The notes: generated by a model not told the origin, from the sequence alone. Counted from the first letter of the stretch, positions 1 through 6,404 are shown. The stretch is 7,107 nt of DNA from Clostridiales bacterium (GCA_024684665.1 JAIKWN010000103.1:1-7107), one strand, 5' to 3'. Numbers and translations: made by a program.

Positions 1-99
1 AATTTTCTGATTACCCCGATAATCCTTTCTACCCCAAATAAGAAAGAGAACCGACCGGGCTTGGTCGATCCTCTCGCTTATTACCTGAGAAATACTTGA
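1..99 (+). CDS. ltrA: LtrA-type maturase/reverse transcriptase, C-terminal end only
   Basis: Reading frame 1 is open from the window edge to TGA at 97-99 and gives 32 residues. They match the C-terminus of the second intron's maturase: NFLI...LSTPNKKENRPGLVDP here against NYLL...LAVPNKKENRPGLVDP there, and both end in YYLR-x-T. The match holds at protein level even in the first 12 codons, where the DNA has diverged, which marks real coding sequence. The enzyme would help splice and mobilise the first intron. Like the second copy it ends soon after the maturase (X) domain and has no HNH endonuclease domain. Whether the rest of the gene is intact cannot be seen. Confidence 0.85.
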   Translation, partial: NFLITPIILSTPNKKENRPGLVDPLAYYLRNT

Positions 100-115
100 A
101 ACCATGTTACGATGT

Positions 116-149
116 AGCGCCGTATACCTGGTCGGTACGTATGGTGCAA
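116..149 (+). ncRNA. Group II intron domain V, copy 1
   Basis: This is a 34-nt hairpin with the AGC catalytic triad at 116-118. The lower stem pairs 117-124 with 140-147 and includes G-T wobbles. A two-base CG bulge sits on the 3' side (138-139), and the upper stem TACC/GGTA closes a short loop. Size, triad and bulge position are those of the catalytic centre of group II ribozymes. Domain VI follows (151-184), with its bulged branch-point A at 181. Confidence 0.8.
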
Positions 150-188
150 CGGGAGGGGCGAGGGCTAATGCCCTCCCTCTACCCTATT

Positions 189-686
189 GTGCCGGGCATG
201 GCACAGTTCTCGCGAGTGAAAGTCCCGCTACGGGTAGTTACCGCCAAGCGTAGCGAACCGCAAGCTGCTGTCAGCAATGACAGGAGGGAAGGAAGCGGTG
301 TAGCAAAGCCGAGGAGCCTACGAACAGAAACCGGATAGAAGGCTAAACGGAGGGTAAGGTTGCAGCTGAAACCGAAGCCCCAAGGGTAAACGTAAAACCG
401 AAGCCGTAAATCTGGAGGTTGTGCGGCGAAAGAACTGTGTCTTACCCCGGGAGGCCCGGTCAGCGTGGGAAAACACGTGCGAAAAAAGCTCATGACCGGG
501 AGTCAGCTGAGGCCATAGTACCGTGAGCACCGAGACGGGAAGGGCCTAATGTCGCAACAATGCAAATCGCTGTAAGCAAGGCGCGGACATTCCGAAACCG
601 AGGATAGACCCAACAAGCGGGAACGTAAGCCTGCGGAGGTCAAAGGGCGGCGGGAAGATTCCGAGCAGCTCTACAAGCAGAAGGAG
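189..686 (+). ncRNA. Group II intron ribozyme, domains I-IV 5' part
   Basis: About 500 bases without a credible gene, between the intron 5' end and the maturase start. They hold the ribozyme scaffold: many short complementary blocks such as GTGCC/GGCAC near 189-204, and GAAA-type loops. Several short reading frames on both strands overlap here, but they have no ribosome binding site or recognisable protein and are by-products of structured RNA sequence. Domain borders I to III were not drawn by hand, and the exon-binding sites (EBS1, EBS2) were not identified with confidence. Confidence 0.75.
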
Positions 687-2003
687 ATGCAGCAAGTGGA
701 ACTGATTGACAGGATTCTGAGTGAGGAGAACATCAAAGCGGCAATCCATGCAGTCAATAGCAACAAAGGTGCGCCGGGCATCGATAAGATGGCGATGGAA
801 GCGCTTGACGAATATTTTGTGAAGCACGGAGAAGAAATCAAGGAACAAATCCGGGCGAAACAATATAAACCGCAGCCTGTAAGGAGAGTATACATTCCGA
901 AGGCAAATGGAAAGCAGCAGCCGTTAGGAATACCGACGGTAGTGGACAGGGTGATCCAGCAGGCAACAGCGCAGATATTGAACCGGGGATATGAGCGCTA
1001 TTTCAGCGACCACAGCCACTGATTCAGGCCGGAACGGAGCTGTCATACGGCGATGGAACAGGCGCTTGAATATCTGAACGCCGGATGCGAGTGGGTCATT
1101 GATCTGGACATTGAGAAATACTTCGACACGGTGAATCATGACAAACTGATTTCCATTCTCAGGGAGCGAATCAACGACGCACCAACTTTGCACCTGATCA
1201 GGAGCTTTCTGAAAGCGGGCGTAATGGAAGAAGGGTTGATAAGCCCAACAGAGAAAGGCGTACCGCAGGGAGGGCCCTTGTCGCCGGTGCTGAGCAACGT
1301 GTATCTTGATAAGCTGGATAAGGAACTGGAAGGGCGGAGTCTGAACTTTGTTCGGTATGCCGATGATTGCAATATCTTCGTGAGAAGCGAAATGGCGGCA
1401 GACCGCGTAATGACAAACGTGAGCAGTTGGCTGGAGCGGAAGCTGCAGCTGAAAGTGAACGCGACCAAGACAAAAGTAGTCAGGCCGACGGGAAGCAATT
1501 TCTTGGGATTCACGTTCTGGAAATCGACGGAAGGATGGAAGCCAAGGCCGCTGGCGGAGCGTAAGGCCAGACTGTGCGGGAAGGTGAAGGAAATCCTGTG
1601 CAGGAAACGGGCTGCGGCTCTGCCGCTGGGTTATACATTCACAAAGCTGAACCAAGTGCTGCGAGGGTGGATAAACTACTTTCGAATCGGCAGCATGAAG
1701 GGATGGCTGAAGAATGTATTCGGCCCATGGATGCGGCACAAAGTAAAAGTAGTAATACTCAAACAATGGAAGAGGCCGAAAACGATTTATAAGAAACTGA
1801 TGAAACTGAACAAAGCCTTTGGCTGTAACATGACCCATGAGGATATATACAAGGTGGCATATTCGAGCATTGGACTGTATCGCCGCTGTGGAATGGATGT
1901 GGTCAATTATCTGTTAAGCCAGAAAGTCCTTGCCGTTCCTAATAAGAAAGAGAACCGGCCTGGGTTGGTCGATCCTCTTGATTATTACCTGAGATATACT
2001 TGA
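687..2003 (+). pseudogene. ltrA: Group II intron reverse transcriptase/maturase, interrupted by one in-frame TGA
   Basis: Reads as one 438-residue LtrA protein apart from TGA at 1020-1022 (codon 112). Both halves are in the same frame with no gap: ...FSDHSH, stop, FRPERSCHTA. The family has SHGFRPxRSCHTA here, so GGA (Gly) became TGA by one G-to-T change. Visible blocks in intact numbering are NKGAPGIDKM, the RT QGGPLSPVLSN block from residue 194, the catalytic YADD at 224-227, FLGF at 272-275 and the maturase-domain LRGWINYF at 325-332. No endonuclease domain follows. The protein would bind the intron RNA, assist splicing and copy it into DNA. The start is uncertain: AAGGAG directly abuts ATG 687 with no spacer, while GTG at 696 would have a 9-base spacer. 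A restart at ATG 1053 would give a protein lacking the N-terminal RT blocks, probably inactive. Confidence 0.88.
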
Positions 2004-2019
2004 ATTCTTGTTGCGATGT

Positions 2020-2088
2020 AGCGCCGTATACCTGGCCGGTACGTACGGTGCAATGAGAGGGGCGAGGGCTCATGCCCTCCCTCTACTC
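2020..2088 (+). ncRNA. Group II intron domains V and VI, copy 2
   Basis: Domain V occupies 2020-2053: AGC triad at 2020-2022, lower stem closed by GCGCCGTA with TACGGTGC, a CG bulge, and an upper stem TACC/GGTA. It begins 16 bases after the maturase stop, the usual arrangement for an open reading frame in domain IV. Domain VI occupies 2055-2088: basal helix GAG (2055-2057) with CTC (2086-2088), bulged A at 2085, distal helix GAGGGC/GCCCTC with a four-base TCAT loop. Compared with copy 1 the middle basal pair changes from G-C to A-T on both sides, a compensatory change. Confidence 0.85.
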
Positions 2089-2092
2089 TATC

Positions 2093-2130
2093 CCGGATTG
2101 CATTTCCCACCGCCCCGTGATACAATCCGG
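2093..2130. repeat. 8-bp inverted repeat over the antiporter promoter
   Basis: CCGGATTG (2093-2100) is perfectly complementary in inverted order to CAATCCGG (2123-2130). The left arm covers the first bases of the -35 box and the right arm covers most of the -10 box, so a protein bound to both arms, or a cruciform, would affect transcription start. It begins 2 bases after the intron end and was left intact by the insertion. An operator role is inference only. Confidence 0.5.
2098..2126 (+). promoter_or_regulatory. Sigma-A promoter of the antiporter operon
   Basis: TTGCAT (2098-2103), a 17-base spacer, then TACAAT (2121-2126): 4 of 6 and 5 of 6 consensus matches at ideal spacing. Transcription would start near 2133, some 37 bases before the ATG at 2170. 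The -35 box begins 7 bases after the group II intron, so the insertion leaves the core promoter complete but removes any original upstream elements. Confidence 0.7.
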
Positions 2131-2169
2131 AACCGATCCTTAATAGACTGTTTCCGGGGTGACCGTTAT

Positions 2170-3471
2170 ATGGAATGGCTCGTCATCGGCCTGTTCTCCG
2201 CGTCCCTGTTCCTCTGCGTCTTCCTGGACGCTTCCGTTCTGTACGCGCTGGTCTTCGGGCTCGCGCTTTTCCTCGCTTACGGGCGGCTGCGCGGGCACGC
2301 GCTCCCCGCGCTCCTCAGGGCCGCGCTCTCCGGGATGGCCTCCGTGTACCCGATCCTCTTCGTCTTTATGCTGATCGGGGTGCTGACGGCCCTGTGGCGT
2401 GCCGCCGGGACGATCCCCGTCCTCGTCTGCCACGCCTCCCGCCTCATCCGCCCCGCCGCCTTCCCGCTCATGACCTTCCTGCTCTGCGGCGGCGTCTCCT
2501 TTCTGACGGGCACGTCCGTCGGGACGGCCGCGACCATGGGCGTCGTATGCGCCGCGATGGGGAGCGCCCTCGGCGCGGATCCCCGGCTGACCGGGGGCGC
2601 GGTGCTCTCCGGCGCCTTCTTCGGCGACCGCTGCTCGCCCGTCTCCACGAGCGCGCTGCTCGTCGCCACGCTGACGCGGACGGACATCTTCGGGAACATC
2701 CGCCGCATGGTGAGGACGGCGTTTGTTCCCTTCCTCCTGACCTGCGCGCTGTACGCCGCCGTGGGGCTCGGTACGAGGGCGGGGGGGACGGTGCCGGACC
2801 TGTTCGCACAGTTCGGCGCGCCCTTCCGCCTGCATCCCGCCGCCCTCCTCCCGGCGGCGGTGATCCTCCTCCTCTCCGCGCTGCGCGTTCCCGTTCGGCG
2901 GGCGATGGCGCTGTCCATCCTCTCTGCGCTCCCGCTGTGCCTCCTCCTGCAGGGGATGCCCGCGCGGGAGATCCTCCGCGCCGCCGTCTTCGGCTTCCGC
3001 CCGGCGGATCCCGGGGCCGCGATGCTTTCGGGGGGCGGGATCCTTTCGATGCTGCGCATCGCCGCCATCGTCTGCCTCTCCTCCTCCTACGCGGGGATCT
3101 TCCGGCTGACCGGCCTGCTGGACGCGATGCAGGGCGCGGTCGACCGCCTTGCCGCGCGCGCAACGCCCTACACGGCGACGCTCGCGGCCGCCGTCCCCGC
3201 CTCCGTCGTCTCCTGCAACCAGACCCTCGCGATCCTGCTCACGCACCAGCTGGCGCAGGACCTCTCGGAAGGACCCGACCTCGCGCTCGACCTTGAGGAC
3301 AGCGCCGTGATCGTTTCGCCCCTCGTGCCGTGGTCCATCGCGGGGGCGACGCCGCTCGCCGCGATCGGCGCGCCGGCGTCTTCGATCCCCTTCGCTTTTT
3401 ACCTGATCCTGCTGCCCCTCGTCCGACTGCTCTTTTCGCTCGCCGGGCGGAGGGGGTGGGGACACCCGTGA
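2170..3471 (+). CDS. nhaC: NhaC-family Na+/H+ antiporter
   Basis: A 433-residue integral membrane protein, slightly short of typical NhaC length. The family exchanges external protons for cytoplasmic sodium across the inner membrane, for pH and sodium homeostasis; relatives exchange malate and lactate, so the substrate is not certain. Family features are a run of about ten hydrophobic segments, the small-residue loop TGTSVGT at 113-119, and GAFFGDRCSP at 148-157, the hallmark block before a helix, followed by DIFGNIRRM. A second discontinuous-looking segment near the C-terminus contains SCNQTLAI. The ATG at 2170 is preferred: GGGGTGA lies 7 bases upstream and a promoter sits just before. The frame is open further upstream to 2008, but that stretch is intron and promoter DNA. 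Very GC-rich, unlike the intron before it. The next gene follows after 37 bases, probably in the same transcript. Confidence 0.85.
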   Translation: MEWLVIGLFSASLFLCVFLDASVLYALVFGLALFLAYGRLRGHALPALLRAALSGMASVYPILFVFMLIGVLTALWRAAGTIPVLVCHASRLIRPAAFPLMTFLLCGGVSFLTGTSVGTAATMGVVCAAMGSALGADPRLTGGAVLSGAFFGDRCSPVSTSALLVATLTRTDIFGNIRRMVRTAFVPFLLTCALYAAVGLGTRAGGTVPDLFAQFGAPFRLHPAALLPAAVILLLSALRVPVRRAMALSILSALPLCLLLQGMPAREILRAAVFGFRPADPGAAMLSGGGILSMLRIAAIVCLSSSYAGIFRLTGLLDAMQGAVDRLAARATPYTATLAAAVPASVVSCNQTLAILLTHQLAQDLSEGPDLALDLEDSAVIVSPLVPWSIAGATPLAAIGAPASSIPFAFYLILLPLVRLLFSLAGRRGWGHP

Positions 3472-3508
3472 ACGGAAATGCCATGAACGAAAACGAAAGG
3501 AGCACCCT

Positions 3509-4066
3509 ATGAACCGCCGCCAGGAAAGCCGGAAGCAGAGCGTGCGCATCGCCGTCTCCGGCATCGCCGCAGCCCTCTCCGTCCTGCTCATGCTGGGGGG
3601 CGGGCTGATCCCCATCGCCACCTACGCCGCGCCGATGGCGGCGGCGCTCCTGCTGCTGCCCATCGTCTTCGAGTTCGGCCGGGCCACGGCGCTCACCTGC
3701 TACGCCGCGGTCTCCCTCGTCACCCTCATGCTGGCGGCGGACAAGGAGGCGGCCCTGTTTTACCTGTTCATCGGCTATTACCCGATCCTCAAATGGGACC
3801 TGGACCGGATCCACGGCAAACCCGTCCGCGTCCTTGCGAAGTTCCTCGTCTTCAACCTCTCCCTCGGCCTCATGTACGCGCTGCTCTGCTTCGTCCTGCA
3901 CCTCGAGGCGCTGACGGCGGAGTTCGCAGCCATGGGCCCTTGGCTGCTCGCCGCCTTCTGGGCCGGGCTCATCGTCTGCATGTTCCTCTACGACCGCCTC
4001 CTCCTCCCCATGTCCCTGCTGTACTGGAACCGCGTGCGGCCGCGGCTTAAGTTCCTCATCGGGTGA
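3509..4066 (+). CDS. Six-helix membrane protein, possibly ECF transporter S component
   Basis: A 185-residue hydrophobic protein with a basic N-terminus (MNRRQESRKQSVR) and about six membrane segments, at roughly residues 14-32, 39-56, 59-76, 80-92, 108-128 and 141-163. The topology, small size and small-residue-rich first helix resemble S components of energy-coupling factor transporters, which bind a vitamin or metal and dock on a shared EcfA/EcfT module. I see no substrate-defining motif, and no ecfA or ecfT gene is nearby, so this is a guess from architecture. The ATG at 3509 has AAAGGAG 6 bases upstream. It probably shares a transcript with the antiporter gene 37 bases before it. No terminator is evident behind it. 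Confidence 0.7.
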   Translation: MNRRQESRKQSVRIAVSGIAAALSVLLMLGGGLIPIATYAAPMAAALLLLPIVFEFGRATALTCYAAVSLVTLMLAADKEAALFYLFIGYYPILKWDLDRIHGKPVRVLAKFLVFNLSLGLMYALLCFVLHLEALTAEFAAMGPWLLAAFWAGLIVCMFLYDRLLLPMSLLYWNRVRPRLKFLIG

Positions 4067-4071
4067 ATCCA

Positions 4072-4108
4072 AAATCCGTCGGATTAGAAACCCGAAATCT
4101 GTCGGATT
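4072..4108 (+). repeat. Two 14-bp direct repeats, each a small palindrome
   Basis: AAATCCGTCGGATT (4072-4085) and AAATCTGTCGGATT (4095-4108) differ at one base and are 23 bases apart, start to start. Each contains AATCC or AATCT, a GTC loop and GGATT, so each can fold into a 5-bp hairpin. They begin 5 bases after the stop codon of the membrane protein gene. There is no following T-run, so they are not an ordinary terminator. Role unknown. Confidence 0.65.
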
Positions 4109-4143
4109 GGGCGGGAACGGCTGCGGTTTACCACCCTCATCCA

Positions 4144-4201
4144 TGGAAAAGTGTAATTTACCCCCCGGTTTTCATCGGAAAAAGTGTGTGGAAAAGTGCA
4201 A
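4144..4201 (+). repeat. Three copies of a GGAAAAGTG motif upstream of the ATPase gene
   Basis: TGGAAAAGTGTAA (4144-4156), CGGAAAAAGTGTG (4176-4188) and TGGAAAAGTGCAA (4189-4201) share the core GGAAAA(A)GTG. The second and third are directly adjacent. The third copy ends just ahead of a possible promoter for the ATPase gene. They could be binding sites for a regulator, or for the ATPase itself, or part of the repeat with which the gene moves; the sequence alone does not decide. Confidence 0.6.
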
Positions 4202-4208
4202 AAACCGG
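4165..4208. repeat. 8-bp inverted repeat enclosing two GGAAAAGTG copies
   Basis: CCGGTTTT (4165-4172) is complementary in inverted order to AAAACCGG (4201-4208). The 28 bases between hold the second and third GGAAAAGTG motifs. It ends one base before the possible -35 box of the ATPase gene. Confidence 0.5.
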
Positions 4209-4237
4209 TTGCTATTTTTCCGGATTTATGTCATACT
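4209..4237 (+). promoter_or_regulatory. Possible promoter of the ATPase gene
   Basis: TTGCTA (4209-4214), 17-base spacer, CATACT (4232-4237): 4 of 6 matches in each box at ideal spacing. Transcription would start near 4244, before the GGGGGGAG ribosome binding site (4259-4266). Moderate match only; supported mainly by position. Confidence 0.35.
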
Positions 4238-4271
4238 GCCGCAGGATGCCGGCAGAATGGGGGGAGCGGCG

Positions 4272-5645
4272 ATGCTTTACAGGAAGATCTACAGGCAGAT
4301 CGAAGAATTCTACAGGGGCAGGCCTGGCAAGGCGCTGATGCTCGTCGGCGCGCGCCAGGTCGGCAAATCCTATATCGCCCGGGAATTCTGCGAGGCGCAT
4401 TACGAGAGCTTTATCAGGATGGATTTCATCGAGAACCCGGACTATATCCGGGCCCTTTCCGGAGCGGCGGGTGCAGAGGAGATCCTCCTGCGCCTGTCTG
4501 CGCTTTTCGGCGACAGGATGATCCCCGGGAAGACGATAATCTTCTTTGACGAAGTGCAGGAGTGCCGTGAGCTCATCACGCAGATCAAGTACCTCGTACA
4601 GGACGGCACCTACGACTACATCCTCAGCGGCTCGCTGCTCGGGACCGTTTTCCGCGACATCATTTCCGCCCCCGTCGGATATATGGACATCTTCCGGATG
4701 TACCCCATGGACTTCGAGGAGTTTGCCCTCGCAAACGGCGTAGGCAGGAACGTGATCGACGCGCTGCGCGGATCGTTCGAAGCTAGGACACCCGCAGACC
4801 CCTACATTCACGAGCGGATGATGCAGCTGTTCGAACTGTACCTCATCGTCGGCGGGATGCCCGCTGCGGTATCGGTTTACCTGGCGACGAAGAACCTCCG
4901 GCGCGTTTCTGACGAGCAGAACGCGATCCTCCGCCTGTACCGGCACGATATCTCGAGATACGACGCGCAGGACCGGCTGTACCTGAACGAGATCTTTGAC
5001 CTGATTCCCAGCGAACTGAACGAGAAAAACAAACGGTTCATCTTTAAAAACCTGCACGAGAAAGCGCGATTCGACAAGTATTACGACAGCTTCCTCTGGC
5101 TCAAGAACGCCGGGGTCGCGCTGCCCGCCTACGTGGTGGACGAGCCGAAGATCCCCCTGCTTCTTTCCAAGTCCCAGAACCTGTTCAAGCTGTTTTCCAA
5201 TGACGTTGGCCTTCTGGCCGCCCAGTACGGCAGCGAGATCCAGCTCCGGATCCTGCGGCATGAGACCGCGATCAATTTCGGTTCGGTCTATGAAAACGCT
5301 GCGGCCCAGGAACTGGCCGCCCACGGTTATCAGCTGTATTACTACAACAGCAAGAAGCTCGGCGAGTTGGATTTCCTGATCGAGGAAGAGGAAAAGGTAT
5401 ACCCCATCGAAATCAAATCCGGCAAGGATTATTACCGGCACAACGCCATGGACAATGTGCTGGGCCATCCGGATTTCGGGATCGAGGAGGGATACGTCTT
5501 CTGCGGGGGCAACGTCGAGGCGAGGGGAAGGATCACGTACTTCCCGATCTACATGCTCATGTTCCTGAAAAAGAAGGAATTGACGGACGAGATCCTCTTT
5601 GAAACGGACTTCTCCGATCTCGGAGATCCCGCCCCCGGCGCTTGA
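4272..5645 (+). CDS. AAA-family ATPase with C-terminal DUF4143 / nuclease-like region
   Basis: A 457-residue soluble protein. The N-terminal P-loop domain has Walker A GARQVGKS at 26-33, Walker B IIFFDE at 89-94 and a sensor-like ILSGS at 117-121, followed by YPMDFEEF at 144-151, typical of this family. A middle region of about 200-330 links to a C-terminal domain with E341, D367 in GELDFLIE, and EIKSGK at 380-385. These fit the E, D, E-x-K pattern of a PD-(D/E)XK fold that closes DUF4143 proteins. The family's cellular role is unsettled; it is often mobile and multi-copy in gut bacteria. Start: ATG 4272 with GGGGGGAG 5 bases upstream; ATG 4257 is in frame but has a poorer site, and the frame is open to 4107 across the repeats, which is probably not translated. 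Codons are visibly less GC-biased than in flanking genes, suggesting transfer. No partner gene is adjacent. Confidence 0.85.
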   Translation: MLYRKIYRQIEEFYRGRPGKALMLVGARQVGKSYIAREFCEAHYESFIRMDFIENPDYIRALSGAAGAEEILLRLSALFGDRMIPGKTIIFFDEVQECRELITQIKYLVQDGTYDYILSGSLLGTVFRDIISAPVGYMDIFRMYPMDFEEFALANGVGRNVIDALRGSFEARTPADPYIHERMMQLFELYLIVGGMPAAVSVYLATKNLRRVSDEQNAILRLYRHDISRYDAQDRLYLNEIFDLIPSELNEKNKRFIFKNLHEKARFDKYYDSFLWLKNAGVALPAYVVDEPKIPLLLSKSQNLFKLFSNDVGLLAAQYGSEIQLRILRHETAINFGSVYENAAAQELAAHGYQLYYYNSKKLGELDFLIEEEEKVYPIEIKSGKDYYRHNAMDNVLGHPDFGIEEGYVFCGGNVEARGRITYFPIYMLMFLKKKELTDEILFETDFSDLGDPAPGA

Positions 5646-5669
5646 CAAACCGCCGGCGGCGGCTATACT
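5642..5669 (+). promoter_or_regulatory. Sigma-A promoter of mtnN
   Basis: TTGACA (5642-5647, perfect -35), a 16-base spacer, then TATACT (5664-5669, 5 of 6). The -35 box overlaps the stop codon of the ATPase gene (TGA 5643-5645). Transcription would start near 5676, about 24 bases before the mtnN start codon. It shows that mtnN does not depend on the ATPase transcript. Confidence 0.8.
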
Positions 5670-5699
5670 ATCGCCGTTGCGAAAAAGGAGGGGATACGC

Positions 5700-6383
5700 G
5701 TGATCGGCATCATCGCGGCCATGAATGTGGAAATGGAAAGCCTGCGGGGCTTCCTGACGGATACCCGGGAGGAGACGGTCTCCGGCGTGCGCTTCGTCTC
5801 CGGCCTGTTCGAGGGGCGGGAGGTCGTGACGGCCGTCTGCGGCATCGGAAAGGCTGCAGCCGCCCTCTGCGCGGAGGCCATGATCCTGACCTACCGCCCG
5901 GACGCCGTCATCAACACTGGCGTCGCGGGGACGCTCACCCCGGCCCTCTCGATCGGCAGCGTCGCGGTCTCCACCGCCGTCGTGCAGCACGACATGGATA
6001 CGACCGCCCTCGGCGATCCCGCGGGATACATCTCCGGGCTGGACCTCGTGCGCATCCCGGCGGACCCGGTCCTCTCCGGGCAGCTGGACGCCTGCGCGCG
6101 CGTGCTCGGCATCCGCACGGCCTCCGGCGTCATCGCCTCCGGGGACCAGTTCATTTCGGACGCCGGGAAGAAGCGGGCTATCGCGGAGACCTTCGGCGCC
6201 ATCGCCTGTGAGATGGAGGGCGCCGCCATCGGCCAGGTCTGCTACTCGAACGGGGTGCCCTTCTGCGTCCTCCGCGCGATTTCGGACGGGGCGGACGGGG
6301 ATTCCTCCTCCGATTACAGCGCCTTCGTCGAAACCGCCGCCGCCCGCAGCGTGAAGCTGCTGTGCGCATTTCTCCGCGAGTGA
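5700..6383 (+). CDS. mtnN: 5'-methylthioadenosine/S-adenosylhomocysteine nucleosidase
   Basis: A 227-residue cytoplasmic enzyme, the usual length. It cleaves adenine from methylthioadenosine and from S-adenosylhomocysteine, leaving methylthioribose and S-ribosylhomocysteine; this recycles S-adenosylmethionine by-products, and S-ribosylhomocysteine is the LuxS substrate where LuxS exists. The N-terminus MIGIIAAMNVEM matches the family IGIIGAM-E-E motif with catalytic E11. NTGVAGTL near 72-79, EMEGAA with E173 (ribose binding) and RAISDGAD with catalytic D196 complete the active site, in the expected order and spacing. The start is GTG at 5700, preceded by AAGGAGGGG (5685-5693) 6 bases away; no ATG gives a better start. 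It has its own promoter. No terminator is evident behind it, so some transcripts may run into rpsT. Confidence 0.95.
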   Translation: MIGIIAAMNVEMESLRGFLTDTREETVSGVRFVSGLFEGREVVTAVCGIGKAAAALCAEAMILTYRPDAVINTGVAGTLTPALSIGSVAVSTAVVQHDMDTTALGDPAGYISGLDLVRIPADPVLSGQLDACARVLGIRTASGVIASGDQFISDAGKKRAIAETFGAIACEMEGAAIGQVCYSNGVPFCVLRAISDGADGDSSSDYSAFVETAAARSVKLLCAFLRE

Positions 6384-6404
6384 CGCGAAAATTTGGGAAA
6401 TCCC

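Larger units (their letters stand above)
1..187 (+). mobile_element. 3' end of an upstream group II intron (partial, copy 1)
   Basis: This is the tail of a group II intron whose body lies before the window. It contains the C-terminus of a maturase gene, then domain V and domain VI. Bases 37-187 align without a gap to 1941-2091, the tail of the second intron, with about 16 mismatches in 151 by hand count, so the two are related but distinct copies. The 3' boundary is placed at 187 because the bulged A of domain VI (181) is then 7 bases from the end, as is usual for the branch point, and the end reads AT, matching the AY rule. Base 188 is either a one-base exon remnant or the last intron base. 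Confidence 0.85.
189..2091 (+). mobile_element. Group II intron, full length, maturase interrupted (copy 2)
   Basis: A complete intron of about 1.9 kb. The 5' end is placed at GTGCC (189), close to the GUGYG consensus and followed by the GGGCATGG and GTGAAAGTCCC sequences common at the 5' end of bacterial ltrA introns. The 3' end is placed at 2091, 6 bases after the bulged A of domain VI (2085). The order is ribozyme domains I to IV (189 to about 686), maturase gene (687-2003), then domains V and VI. The short maturase without an endonuclease domain points to bacterial class C or D; I cannot decide between them. It lies in an intergenic region, just before a promoter, and directly behind another intron. 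The nonsense codon in the maturase suggests it can no longer move by itself. Confidence 0.88.

Noticed and set aside
1020..1022. TGA read as glycine (genetic code 25), which would make the maturase intact
   Set aside because: TGA is the natural stop of the antiporter, membrane protein, ATPase and mtnN genes in this window, and reading through would extend them without sense. A point mutation is simpler.
924..1838. 304-codon minus-strand frame inside the intron
   Set aside because: It is antisense to the conserved reverse transcriptase sequence and resembles no known protein.
687..2003. Diversity-generating retroelement reverse transcriptase
   Set aside because: No template/variable repeat pair is present, and the gene is embedded in a complete group II ribozyme with domains V and VI.
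2008..2169. Upstream extension of the antiporter gene
   Set aside because: The extension would run through intron domains V and VI and the promoter; ATG 2170 has a ribosome binding site and begins a normal first membrane helix.
2140..3621. 493-codon minus-strand frame opposite the antiporter gene
   Set aside because: It is the complement of a GC-rich membrane protein gene; its product is a low-complexity Arg/Gly/Glu chain with no family resemblance.
4072..4201. CRISPR-like array
   Set aside because: Repeats are 13-14 bp, irregularly spaced and of two unrelated types; no cas gene is present.
4107..4271. N-terminal extension of the ATPase from ATG 4107
   Set aside because: It would translate the GGAAAAGTG repeats and lacks a ribosome binding site; the family normally starts near MLYRKIYRQ.
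4212..5990. 592-codon minus-strand frame opposite the ATPase and mtnN
   Set aside because: It spans two real genes on the other strand and a promoter, and shows no recognisable domain or ribosome binding site.
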